Shown: positions 55,140 to 64,000 of the stretch, one piece after another
Layout of the letters: each line of letters opens with the position of its first letter
How positions within the stretch are numbered: position 1 is the first letter of the stretch
NCBI GenBank assembly: GCA_032433765.1
Contig: JAVIAB010000160.1
Location: forward strand, 62,001 to 126,000
Origin: Megaustenia siamemsis
Taxonomy: Eukaryota > Mollusca > Gastropoda > Stylommatophora > Ariophantidae
Reading direction: 5' to 3'
Length of the DNA stretch: 64,000 bases
Position numbers and translations under genes: made by a program
Notes under the pieces: generated by a model
Told to the model about the DNA's origin: nothing
The model's input: only the letters and a program-made list of their open reading frames with translations
The model's database searches: none

Positions 55140-55945
55140 TTTATATCTCTTCTTCTTTCCTTCCTCATCTGCCTTTCAGCGTCGAGGGGAGATGTAATTT
55201 GCGGTCTTTTGCTCTTCTGTTCGCCTCTGCTGCTGTTATGTTTCCTAGTGCTTCTAATATTCCATCGACCCATCTTTTTCGTGGTCGACCCTTAGGTCTG
55301 GTGTTCTCACAATGTTTGTTGAAGGCTCGTTGTGTTGTGTTTTGTTCTTTCTGCCTTGTCACGTGGCCAAACCATTTTATCTGTTGTTTCCTTATATATT
55401 CTATGGCGGGGGCTATTCCTAGCTTTTTTCTCATTTCTTCATTTCTGATCTTATCTCTCAGACTGTTTTCTGTCATTCGTCTAACACATTTCATCTCTGT
55501 ATAGGTTATTTTTCTTATTGTTCTTGCATCTAGGGTCCAGGTCTGGCATTGGTAGCACAACGTTGGGATGAAGATTGTATTGTATAGTGCTCGTTTTGCC
55601 TCCACAGTTATTTCCTTGTTGGACAATAGTGATGATAACTGTCCGATGATTTGACAAGCTTTGTTGTATCTTGATTCTATCTCTGCTGTTTGAGAATTAT
55701 CGTTTGTCATTAGACTTCCTAGGTATTTGAATTCCTCTACTTGATTTAGTTGTCTGCCTTCTATAGTTATGTTGATGTTCTGTTTATTTTTGGTGACATT
55801 CATGACTTCTGTTTTGTTGATGTTGATTTTCATGTTGTATTTTGTGCCTGAGATGTTGAGTTTGTTTAAGTGTTCTTGTAGATTTTTATATCTGAAAGCT
55901 AAATATTTTAAAATTAATAGCATGAGACAATCAGGCACTAATACA
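55140..55945 (-). mobile_element. LINE-C 3' region, best-preserved copy (257-codon frame)
   Basis: A continuous minus-strand frame (55938-55165). It reads MKININKTEVMNVTKNKQNI, ITIEGRQLNQVEEFKYLGSL, QTAEIESRYNKACQIIGQLS, FIPTLCYQCQTWTLDARTIR, KQQIKWFGHVTRQKE and the end KRWVDGILEALGNITAAEAN, RRAKDRKLHLPS. It starts downstream of the RT catalytic box, so the insertion is 5'-truncated. A diverged direct duplication of about 34 bp (tctgaaagctaaatatt...attaataacat; 55107-55140 and 55889-55923) flanks it. This copy shows the unexpanded state of the segments amplified at 8615-10125 and 58365-59660. Confidence 0.85.
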
Positions 55946-56165
55946 TGGAAAAATAGACCTACAAGAACACTAAAATAGACTCAACAGCACAGGCACAACA
56001 TACAACATAAAAATCAACAAAACAGAAGTCATGAATGTTGCAAAAGAGATACAAAACATTAACATAACTATAGAAGCTAGACAACTAAAACAAGTAGATG
56101 AATTTATATACCTAGGAAGTCTAGGGACAAACAACAATTCGCAAACAGCAGAAATAGACTCAAGA
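55946..56165 (+). mobile_element. LINE-C fragment, plus orientation
   Basis: Encodes INKTEVMNVAKEIQNINITI, EARQLKQVDEFIYLGSLGTN and NNSQTAEIDSRCNK, the KQNINIT to YLGSL region of LINE-C. It lies head to head with the minus-strand copy just to its left. Confidence 0.8.
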
Positions 56166-56738
56166 TGCAACAAATATATAGTATATATACTAATATTTAG
56201 AAATATATTTTTAATTTGAAATAAAACTAAACAAAATTTGTAGTCTAATATTTAGAAATATATTTTGCAAAGCTTTTTTTCAACCAGAACTCGCCTGAAT
56301 GTGTTTCAGTAAGCTATTCAGATTTTAATGGTTGGAGATACATATTTTATAAATATTTATAAACTATAGTTGCTGGACTTGTATTTATGACTTAGCAATT
56401 ACTGTAATTATATACTAATTGGCATTGGTGCCAGATTTGTAATAAAGATAATGTTCTGTGCTCAGCGATCAACACTTCCTGGATGTCTGCTATGCTCATT
56501 CAACAGTACCTGCAATCTACCTTCACTGTCCTTACCAATACTAAAGTCAAAACTATATCACACTTTGATCTTCTACATGTGTTGCCATATTTTTTCATTA
56601 TCATGAGAAGCTCAATGCTAGGTCTGGTTGTTAAAGATCGAACTATTAACAGTGAGTCATTTTATGGAGAAGCTGTAAGAGTAGGTCAATATTTCAACTT
56701 TAACCCTAGATTACAATGTCAACCTGTGACTCTTGTGT
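56166..56738. other. Intronic sequence, no feature recognised
   Basis: AT-rich. A 93-codon open frame at 56483-56764 has no recognisable domain and ends in the TATC tail of LINE-D. It is not called as a gene. Confidence 0.4.
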
Positions 56739-57690
56739 TTACGATCTATCTATCTATCTATTGACCTTTCGAGCCGTAACCGGCCCATAGGGCGTAGACC
56801 AAGATACACCTTCTCCTATATGAATTTTTGTTCTAGCAGTTTTCTTTTAAAGATATTTTATCAAATCTCGCCATCTGTCTCTGTTCTGTGCAAGCAGTTC
56901 TATCTCATTGAGGGAGCCGATTCCTGCTGCTCTTGCCTCTCTCATCAATGTTCTTCTCAGTGTCTCCCTGGGTCTTCCTCTTTTTCTTTTACCTGTTGTT
57001 TCCCATATGAGGGCTTGCTTTGCTATTCGATTATTATCTCTTCTCATCACATGTCCAACGTATGACCATCGTCTTTTCTTTATTACTGAAGATATTAGTG
57101 GTTGATTGGCGATTTCTCTAATTTCCTCGTTTGTTTTGAATTCGTTCCATTCTATACCAAGTATTTTCCTTAGACATTTATTTTCGAATGCGTTCAACTT
57201 TGTTTCTATATCTCTTGTTGTTTTCCAGCTTTCACACGCATACGTAAGGGTTGATAGTACATTTGATTTGAATAGCCTAAGTTTTGTGTTTGTGCTAATG
57301 AGTTTTGATTTCCACAACTTTTCAAGGCTTCTGAAAGACATTGCTGCTTTAGCCAGTCTGATTCTAATTTCTTTGCTCGTATCCCCTTCTCGATCAATGT
57401 GACTTCCAAGATAGATGAAGTGATCGATCTCTTCTACTGGTTTGTTTTCCATGTATATTTTGTCACTTGTTGGAATTAAACTTTTCATGACTTTAGTCTT
57501 TTCATGATTGACCTCAAGCCCAATTTTGCTGGCTATTGATGATAGTTCATTTGTGTTTTCCTGCATCGTTTTTATCTGATTGCTGATGAGAACTATGTCA
57601 TCAGCAAAGTCCAGGTCCTCCAAATGGTCTCCTTGTATCCATTCGATGCCTTTATTACTTAATATTATGCCTTGTTGTTAATGAAACGTA
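56739..57690 (-). mobile_element. LINE-D, RT C-terminal half, long open frame, GATA tail
   Basis: The minus-strand frame 57623-56847 (258 codons) starts at the catalytic box, LDFADDIVLISNQIKTMQEN (FADD at 57597-57608). It continues LEVNHEKTKVMKSLIPTSDK, HFIYLGSHIDREGDTSKEIR, SNVLSTLTYACESWKTTRDI, ENKCLRKILGIEWNEFKTNE, SYVGHVMRRDNNRIAKQALI, KRKRGRPRETLRRTLMREAR and RDRWRDLIKYL. The 3' UTR and a (TAGA)n tail (56741-56760) follow. It lacks everything upstream of the palm, so it is a 5'-truncated insertion. It is distinct from LINE-A, B and C. Confidence 0.85.
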
Positions 57691-58012
57691 GACCTGTGTT
57701 TACGATACTGTAGTAAAAAATTACTACCGCTTAATTGTAACATTAGAAGCTCTAGAAATAGTGTCATTGTTTTTACAATAAGTAGACTATGATTATTAGA
57801 CTAGATTGCAATGTTTTCTTTGACGTTTTCAACACACAGCTGAGTATTTGCACTAGGACAGACATGAGGAATACAGATTTCCTGTCTCAGGTTGATTTAT
57901 GACATGAATTTATGGCATATTAATTCTTAAGTAGTAATTTCTAATATTTGAATTTTCTAATTACCAAAGAAAAATATTCATGTCTAACAATGTGACATTT
58001 TTTTTTCAATAG
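57691..58012. other. Intronic sequence before host exon
   Basis: No repeat family recognised. Ends in the polypyrimidine tract and acceptor tttttttcaatag of the next exon. Confidence 0.5.
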
Positions 58013-58135
58013 AAAAAAAAACTAGGGCCTGGCTCATATGAGATCAAAGACTTTATTCAGCTGATGAGTGAAAAGCCAAGAAGTGGAAAGGGTATTTGTG
58101 ATAATCTGGCATCGAGATTTGAGAAAGGTCAAGAG
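58013..58135 (+). CDS. Host exon 3 of 3 identified: STPG-repeat (LEXM-like) gene
   Basis: Acceptor acatttttttttcaatag and donor GAG|gtccgt bound a 123-bp exon of 41 codons in phase 0, directly compatible with exon 2. It reads KKKLGPGSYEIKDFIQLMSE, KPRSGKGICDNLASRFEKGQ, E. LGPGSY is a second sperm-tail PG-rich motif; the following KDFIQLM..KP...G.C....RF pattern is what points to the LEXM/C1orf177 group rather than ODF3. The donor is weaker than those of exons 1 and 2. The next exon was not found before the window ends. Confidence 0.75.
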
Positions 58136-58289
58136 GTCCGTGCTTCAATCAAAACTATAACTTTAAAAGCATTTCATGTTAAATGTACTTTAGCCTTACT
58201 ACATGTGTACTGTTTGTATCATATGAATGATGTTTCATTTCTTACTGTTAAGTATGTTTATTCTTGTTACTTATATTTTCTCTCTACAC

Positions 58290-59840
58290 AAGCCAACAAT
58301 CTAGTACAGAAATTAACACTGATAAAAATAAAAGTAATAAACATCTCCAGAGAAAAACAGAACATCAGCATAGAGACAGAACATCAGCATAGAGATGGAA
58401 CATCAACGTAGAGACAGAACATCAGTATAACAATGGAACATCAGCATAGAGACAGAACATCAGTATAACAATGGAACATCAGCATAGAGACATAATATCA
58501 GCATAGAGATGGAACATCAGCATAGAGATGGAACATCAGCATAGAGATGGAACATCAGCATAGAAACAGAACATCAGAATAACAATGGAACATCAGCATA
58601 AAGACAGAACATCACTATAGAGATGGAACATCATCATAAAGACAGAACATCAGTATAACAATGGAACATCAGCATAGAGACATAATATCAGCATAGAGAT
58701 GTAACATCAGCATAGAGAGAGAACATCAGTATAACAATGGAACATCAGCATAGAGACAGAACATCAGTATAACAATGGAACATCAGCATAAAGACAGAAC
58801 ATCACTATAGAGATGGAACATCAGCATAGAGACAGAATGTCAGTATAACAATAGAACATCAACATAGAGACAGAACGTCAGTATAACAATGGAACATCAA
58901 CATAGAGACAGAATGTCAGTATAACAATGGAACATCAGCATAGAGACAGAACATCAGCATAGAGATGGAACACCAGCATAAAGATAGAACATCAGCATAA
59001 AGATGGAACAACAGCATAAAGTTGGAGCATCAGCATAAAGATAAAACATCAGCATAAAGACAGAACATCAGCATAAAGATGGAACATCAGCATAAAGATG
59101 GAACATCAGCATAAAGACAGAACATCAGCATAAAGATAAAACATCAGCATAAAGATAAAACATCAGCATAAAGATGGAACATCAGCATAAAGATGGAACA
59201 TCAGCATAAAGATAAAACATCAGCATAAAGATGGAACATCAGCATAAAGATGGAACATCAGCATAAAGATGGAACATCAGCATAAAGATAAAACATCAGC
59301 ATAAAGATAAAACATCAGCATAAAGATAAAACATCAGCATAAAGATAAAACATCAGCATAAAGATAAAACATCAGCATAAAGATGGAACATCAGCATAAA
59401 GATAAAACATCAGCATAAAGATAAAACATCAGCATAAATACAGAACATCAGCATAAAGACAAAACATGAGCATAAAGATGGAACATCAGCATAAAGATGG
59501 AACATCACATAAAGATAAAACATCAGCATAAAGACAGAACATCAGCATAAAGACAGAACATCAGCATAAAGATGGAACATCAGCATAAAGATAAAACATC
59601 AGCATAAAGACAGAACATCAGCATAAAGATGGAACATCAGCATAAAGATAAAACATCAGCATAACAACAGATAACAAACAACTAAAGCATGTAGATGAAT
59701 GAAAATACCTAGGTAGTCCTATGGCATATGACAAGAAATAAGCAGCAGAAATAGACTTGATATGTAGGAAAACCAGTCAGACATTTCATCATATGTACCA
59801 TTACTGGCCAACAAAGAAATCATGTTAAAAGTGCCATTCG
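58290..59840 (+). mobile_element. LINE-C copy with internal 19-bp expansion
   Basis: Left of the array: LTLIKIKVINISREKQNISI. This aligns with LINE-C INKTEVMNVTKNKQNINITI. Right of the array the same LINE resumes: KQLKHVDE, KYLGSPMAYD, AAEIDLICRKTSQTFHHM and WPTKKS (about 59660-59830). This matches the KYLGSL...AEIDSRCNKACQI...LSNKEIT region. The intervening 1.3 kb is an expansion of the few codons encoding QNISI. Confidence 0.7.
58365..59660 (+). repeat. 19-bp minisatellite arising inside LINE-C (about 68 copies)
   Basis: Units of gaacatcagcataaagatg or aaacatcagcataaagata, 19 bp apart (cataaag at 59281 and 59300). The left third uses 'atagagacaga' and 'gtataacaatg' variants with a roughly 38-bp alternation; the right two thirds use 'ataaagat'. 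The seed matches the LINE-C codons for KQNISI. Confidence 0.9.
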
Positions 59841-59879
59841 ATATGGTGATCATTATCTTGATTGTCAAATTGGAACGCT

Positions 59880-61290
59880 TTAAAAAAATCAACAGGAATA
59901 ATACATTCAATAAGATCAATACAATCAATAAGATCAATACTGATATTAAGATCAATACTGTTATTAAGAGCAATACAGTCATTAAGATCAATATAGTCAT
60001 TAAGATCAATACAGTCATTAAGATCAATATAGTCATTAAGATCAATACAGTCATTAAGATCAATATAGTCATTAAGATCAATACAGTCATTAAGATCAAT
60101 ATAGTCATTAAGATCAATACAGTCATTAAGATCAATATAGTCATTAAGATCAGTATAGTCATTAAGATCAATATAGTCATTAAGATCAATGCAGTCATTA
60201 AGATCAATATAGCCATTAATATCAATATAGTCATTAAGATCAATCTAGTCATTAATATCAATATAGTCATTAAGATCAATGCAGTCATTAAGATCAATAC
60301 AATCAATACAGTCATTAAGATCAAGACAGTCATTAAGATCAAGACAGACATTAAGATCAAGACAATCATTAAGATCAATATAGTCATTAATATCAATGCA
60401 GTCATTAAGATCAATACAATCAATACAGTCATTAAGATCAACACAGTCATTAAGATCAATACAATCAATATAGTCATTAAGATCAACACAGTCATTAAGA
60501 TCAATACAATCAATACAGTCATTAAGATCAAAACAATTATTAAGATCAATACAATCAATAAGATCAATGCAATCATTAAGATCAATGCAATCATTAAGAT
60601 CAACACAGTCATTAAGATCAATACAATCAATACAGTCATTAAGATCAAAACAATTATTAAGATCAATACAATTAGTAAGATCAATACAGTCATTAAGATC
60701 AATGCAGTCATTAAGATCAAAGCAGTCATTAAGATCAATGCAGTCATTAAGATCAATACAATCAATACAGTCATTAAGATCAATGCAGTCATTAAGATCA
60801 AAGCAGTCATTAAGATCAATGCAGTCATTAAGATCAATACAATCAATACAGTCATTAAGATCAATCTAGTCATTAAGATCAATCTAGTCATTAAGATCAA
60901 TACAGTCATTAAGATCAATGCAGTCATTAAGATCAATACAGTCATTAAGATCAATGCAGTCATTAAGATCAATACAATCAATACAGTCATTAAGATCAAC
61001 ACAGTCATTAAGATCAATACAGTCATTAAGATAATATAGTCATTAAGATCAATGCAGTCATTAAGATAAATACAATCAAAACGGTCATTAAGATCAAGAA
61101 AGTCATTAAGATCAATACAGTCATTAAAATCAAGAAAGTCATTAAGATCAATACAGTCATTAAAATCAAGACAGTCATTAAGATCAAGAAAGTCATTAAG
61201 ATCAATACAGTCATTAAAATCAAGAAAGTCATTAAGATCAATACAGTCATTAAAATCAAGACAGTCATTAAGATCAATATCACTCAAATG
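59880..61290. repeat. 18-bp minisatellite with 12-bp spacer variants
   Basis: Units attaagatcaatacagtc, 18 bp, sometimes with an inserted 'aatcaataca'. About 75 copies, variants (atatagtc, atgcagtc, aagacagtc, aagaaagtc) grouped regionally. Because 18 is six codons, frames stay open on both strands (up to 522 codons, for example minus 61287-59719). The ILMTVL and INTVIK repeats have no sign of coding use. Confidence 0.95.
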
Positions 61291-61299
61291 AAATGTCTC

Positions 61300-61577
61300 A
61301 GATGAATAATGGGAGCCAGCATGAGAGACAAAATTAAATGTGAAGAATTAATAAAGCACATTAGAAATTCCAGAGGTAGAGGAAAGGGAATGAATGGTAG
61401 GTGACGTGACAAAACAAGATAAAATATACAACAGACTGAGAGGTCACATAAAAAACACAATCTACCAGTTCTTAACAAACAACAGACTGAGAGAACATCA
61501 AATGGTTAGTTCATAACAAAACAACAGACTGAGAGAACATCCTTAACAAATATGGAGAGAAAGAATGTTAGAAAGAC
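61300..61577 (+). mobile_element. LINE-C-like remnant, left of PLE
   Basis: Degenerate sequence with small tandem repetition of 'acaacagactgagaga'. The reading resumes beyond the PLE at 63826-63940 with 'ttgactctaaaaggcaaata agaaagg', like the LINE-C 3' end (gacgctgaaaggcagatgagg). The assignment is tentative. Confidence 0.4.
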
Positions 61578-61598
61578 TCCTCTCGTCCCACATCCTGC

Positions 61599-62416
61599 AA
61601 GAACTCTCTTCCCTATTCCCAGCTTCTCAGACTTCGTCGCCTTTGCCAAGACGACGAAGATTTCCTTCACAATGCCCACCTTATGCTTGATTTCTTCCGC
61701 CGACGTCTCTATCCTGAATCAGCTCTCCTCCCTGCCCTGCGTCGGGTTCTCCACACTTCACGTCAGTCTGCTCTTGCCCCCTCTGCTCGTCCCCCTCTGA
61801 TAGAGTAGTGCTCGCTCTCACCCATCACCCTCACCACTACGCCGCTATTAGGACCATCCACCGCTGCCTCCCTATTCTTCGATCTGACCCTGCTGCTCGT
61901 CTGCTCTTCCCTGACCCACCACTGGTGGCCTTTAGACGTGACCGGAACCTCCGAGACTTTCTTGTCAGGGGCCGTCTTCCTGCTGACCACTTCGGCCATC
62001 GAGGCACTATCCGCTGCAACCGGAGAGTATGTAAAACTTGTGACCACGTTCTCCAGACCGACACTGTCCTCTTCCCTGGTGGTCCTTTCGAGATCAGAGA
62101 GGGATTCACTTGCACATCGCGGAACATCATTTATGCCATCGTCTGTAGGCGATGCAAGTTGACCTACATCGGTCAGTCTGGTCGCAGGGTCGGCGATAGG
62201 TGCCGTGAACACTTGAATGACATCACCCAAGAAGGGGACACTCCTGTAGCAGCCCACTTTAACTCGAGGGGCCATCGAGGTAAGACTGATGTCTTGGTAA
62301 CTGGCCTAGTATCATGCTCCTCTGATCACCACAGTCGGCTCACTCTTGAGCACCGTCTGATCGCTCGTTGGGGCTGCCTCACCCCTCGTGGCATCAATGT
62401 ATCCCTGTCCCTCTGA
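61599..62416 (+). pseudogene. PLE reverse transcriptase C-terminus and GIY-YIG endonuclease, one frameshift
   Basis: The first frame (61599-61808) reads NSLPYSQLLRLRRLCQDDED, FLHNAHLMLDFFRRRLYPES and ALRRVLHTSRQ; SLPYSQ..RLRR is a PLE hallmark. It hits a stop at 61806. The continuation is in another frame (61808-62416) with LALTHHPHHYAAIRTIHRCL. It goes on with CNRRVCKTCDHV (cysteine cluster seen in PLE endonucleases), IIYAIVCRRCKLTYIGQSGR, RVGDRCREHLNDI (GIY-YIG core: YAI, YIG, R, E-H) and TLEHRLIARWGCLTPRGINV. The endonuclease part is intact; it would nick the target to start insertion. Confidence 0.9.
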
Positions 62417-63518
62417 GGACCCTCCTGCCTCCGACTCCATCCTCCTACCTATGGACCTCTCTTCCTATTTCTCTTCTTGGGTCCTCTACTCCTCGTCCAT
62501 CCCTGCTTTTCATATCCTCTTTGAGTAACCCCCATCTTGCCTTCTTCCTCCTAAACCCCCCCCCCTCTCCCTACACCTTTTTCTCTTCTGACTATCTTCA
62601 TGTCCTTTACCTCTTTATCACTATATCACCTCTCCACCTGGACTGTACGTACGATCTCTCTGCCCACCTCTATTGTCCCTCGTCCTTCCTACCACCCTCT
62701 GCTGATCTACTCCTAGCTCACCCCTCTCCTCTCTATTAACTTGTAGTCACTACTCATCTATACCTACTATTCCAGTATCCCCCTTATCCTGATGCCCACT
62801 TTCATTCCCCCCTTTGTTCTATCATTTCCCTACTTCTTTACCTCCTATGGTTCATACCTCTTGCACACCATCCCCTATTGCTCCACTTCTTCCAGACTTT
62901 CTCTTTTTCCATTCACTTCTGACCTACCGCCTCTCCCCCTATCCAGTTTTCACATACCTGCTTCTTATCCCTCCTCTCCATACCTCCTCCTCCAATACTT
63001 CCCTACCTCCCGATAGACTAACTTCCTCCGGACCACCCCTCTATCGCCCTTCTCATTATACCGGCTTTATTATTCTTCCTCACCGTATCTCTTCCTCCAG
63101 TATCCAATCCTTCCTTTCGTTGACCTACCTCTCAACTCGTTCAGTTCGAGGCCATCCATTCTGTAGAGTCCATCTCTCTCACCCACTGCCTAGTTTACTA
63201 CTTTGTCGTGTCATTCTATTTCTTTCTCTTAACCTCTCGCGTGATCTCTCACTTCCATTGTTGAGTGATTTATATGTATTGCTTGTTGTGTCCCAGGAGT
63301 ATCCTCGTCTATGCCCCCTTTCCCCCCCCCCCCTTTTTGTTTTCCCGAAATTTGATCCTTTTTGCCCTCTTTACTGACCTGTCTTTGTCACGTGTTGCTT
63401 TCTATACACGTTCTCTGCGCTTTTAGTCATTTAGTCATTCCGACTGGTTTCAGCACGGATTACAGTTTTCCTGCTCCCTGCTCTGAGCTCAGCTAAGTAC
63501 AATTTATTATATATATAT
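62417..63518 (+). other. Pyrimidine-rich 3' untranslated region of the PLE
   Basis: About 1.1 kb strongly enriched in C and T on the plus strand, with runs such as cccccccc near 62555 and 63325. Plus-strand frames here (up to 187 codons) are rich in Ser, Pro, Leu and Phe as expected from C/T bias, and no domain is seen. Confidence 0.7.
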
Positions 63519-63701
63519 TTTTTTTTTTTTTTTTTTTTTTTCTCTCTCTTTTTCTATTTATATATTTTGACGCCCATCATACCTCTCATCATGTAAAATT
63601 CATTTCTCTCTTTTCTTATTTTTGCATCCTACTTTCCTCGCCCTCCACTTTATCATCTAACATGTAGTAATTGTGCTTCACCGCTTGTTGTCGTTGTCCA
63701 T

Positions 63702-63738
63702 GTATTCTGAAGAAGGCCACAGGCCGAAACGTCAGTAT
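63702..63738 (+). ncRNA. Hammerhead-like ribozyme motif (candidate) in PLE 3' terminus
   Basis: Same motif as at 16582-16618: CTGAAGA at 63707-63713, stem II GGCC/GGCC, then GAAACGTC and AGTATTG. Here it sits in a PLE whose boundaries are fixed by a target duplication, about 75 bp from the element's 3' end. Confidence 0.45.
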
Positions 63739-63825
63739 TGTGTTGTGTTCTTTATTTGTAAAGCTGTCACCATACCTTGGAGTGTTTAGCACACCCCACC
63801 ATTGGCTCCTCAATGTTAGAAAGAC

Positions 63826-64000
63826 ACAGAAACACAATAACTGAAAAGTCCAAACAGCAGAAGGTCATAGATTGCCTTTGCCCTTGACTCTAAAAGGCAA
63901 ATAAGAAAGGAAATAAAAATAAGAAAGAAGGATCTTTTATGGTTTGTTTCCAACTTGCATTTGTCCCCATAGCCAAAAGAGTAATACCAGCAATAGCAAT
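63826..64000. other. LINE-C-like remnant and flank to window end
   Basis: 63885-63930 resembles the LINE-C 3' end. The last 50 bp are unclassified. Confidence 0.35.

Larger units (their letters stand above)
61578..63811 (+). mobile_element. Penelope-like element, 5'-truncated, with 14-bp TSD
   Basis: Flanked by the perfect duplication aatgttagaaagac (61564-61577 and 63812-63825). It contains the end of the reverse transcriptase and a GIY-YIG endonuclease (61599-62416). A 1.1-kb C/T-rich 3' untranslated region follows, then an oligo(T) run (63519-63541) and a 3' terminal segment with a hammerhead-like core that ends ccccaccattggctcctc. The 3' terminus matches 16285-16414 and 16560-16689. Most of the RT is missing. 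Confidence 0.9.

Noticed and set aside
56483..56764. 93-codon plus-strand open frame between host exons
   Set aside because: No recognisable domain, no splice-site pair that keeps phase 0 with the neighbouring exons, and it runs into a LINE tail.
59719..61287. 522-codon minus-strand frame and 405-codon plus-strand frame
   Set aside because: Both come from one 18-bp repeat read in two directions. Open frames on both strands through low-complexity sequence are not evidence of coding.
62368..63377. Plus-strand open frames downstream of the PLE endonuclease
   Set aside because: Sequence is strongly C/T-biased, giving Ser/Pro/Leu/Phe-rich frames without motifs, after the clear stop of the endonuclease frame.
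63980..64000. Possible next host exon after acceptor-like tgtccccatag at the window end
   Set aside because: The preceding exon ends in phase 0, and phase 0 here gives CCA AAA GAG TAA, a stop after three codons; not enough sequence remains to judge.

Overview
This is a non-coding-looking stretch of an animal nuclear genome. It has spliced host exons, LINEs with APE-type endonuclease, a Penelope-like element (PLE), tRNA-derived SINEs, hAT elements and kilobases of mini- and microsatellites. The LINE, PLE and SINE mix would fit a mollusc or another lophotrochozoan, but that is a low-confidence guess. No bacterial or organellar genes, rRNA or functional tRNA genes were seen.

Only one host gene is supported. 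Three plus-strand exons (36749-36836, 54878-55036, 58013-58135) have consensus splice sites, join in compatible phase and carry two LGPG(T/S)Y motifs of the sperm-tail PG-rich (STPG/SHIPPO) type. The gene most resembles the LEXM/C1orf177 group. Its exons are separated by introns of about 18.0 and 3.0 kb that are filled with repeats. Both ends of the gene lie outside what could be identified.

LINE labels used below. LINE-A: RT with FKYLGT-LTSDGRC-type thumb and (TGA)n tail. LINE-B: RT with NYLGHTI(T)NDGK and (TGA)n tail. LINE-C: FKYLGSLMTND and CYQCQTWTLD-type C-terminus. LINE-D: FADDIVLIS, GATA tail. LINE-E: endonuclease-RT-RNase H, GATA tail. LINE-F: a relative of E. LINE-G: endonuclease-RT-RNase H with FADDILVY. 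All copies carry stops, frameshifts or truncations.

Layout. 1-5.6 kb: LINE-A, a LINE-G RNase H fragment that has become a 98-bp array, then a 38-bp array interrupted by a hAT transposon with an 8-bp target duplication. 5.9-7.8 kb: pentanucleotide and 15-bp arrays. 7.9-10.2 kb: LINE-C whose 3' end has expanded into a 68-bp array. 11.4-12.2 kb: hAT-like MITE. 12.4-15.9 kb: 25-bp satellite-like array. 15.9-17 kb: PLE termini in inverted orientation, each with a hammerhead-like core. 17.4-31.3 kb: nested LINEs A, B, C, E, F and a SINE, several with clear target-site duplications. 31.7-36.7 kb: 38-bp and 39-bp arrays, the latter split by a 5'-inverted LINE-B. 36.7 kb: host exon. 37-46 kb: LINE-A, LINE-G (with LINE-E inside), a deleted Tc/mariner-like element, SINEs and LINE-F. 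46.4-49.4 kb: SINE and a second LINE-G. 50-54.6 kb: 47-bp and 25-bp arrays. 54.9-58.1 kb: two host exons around LINE-C and LINE-D. 58.3-61.3 kb: a LINE-C copy converted to a 19-bp array, then an 18-bp array. 61.6-63.8 kb: a 5'-truncated PLE with GIY-YIG domain and a 14-bp target duplication.

The most notable pattern is that at least four of the tandem arrays are expansions of short segments of LINE coding sequence, caught with the parent LINE still flanking the array.
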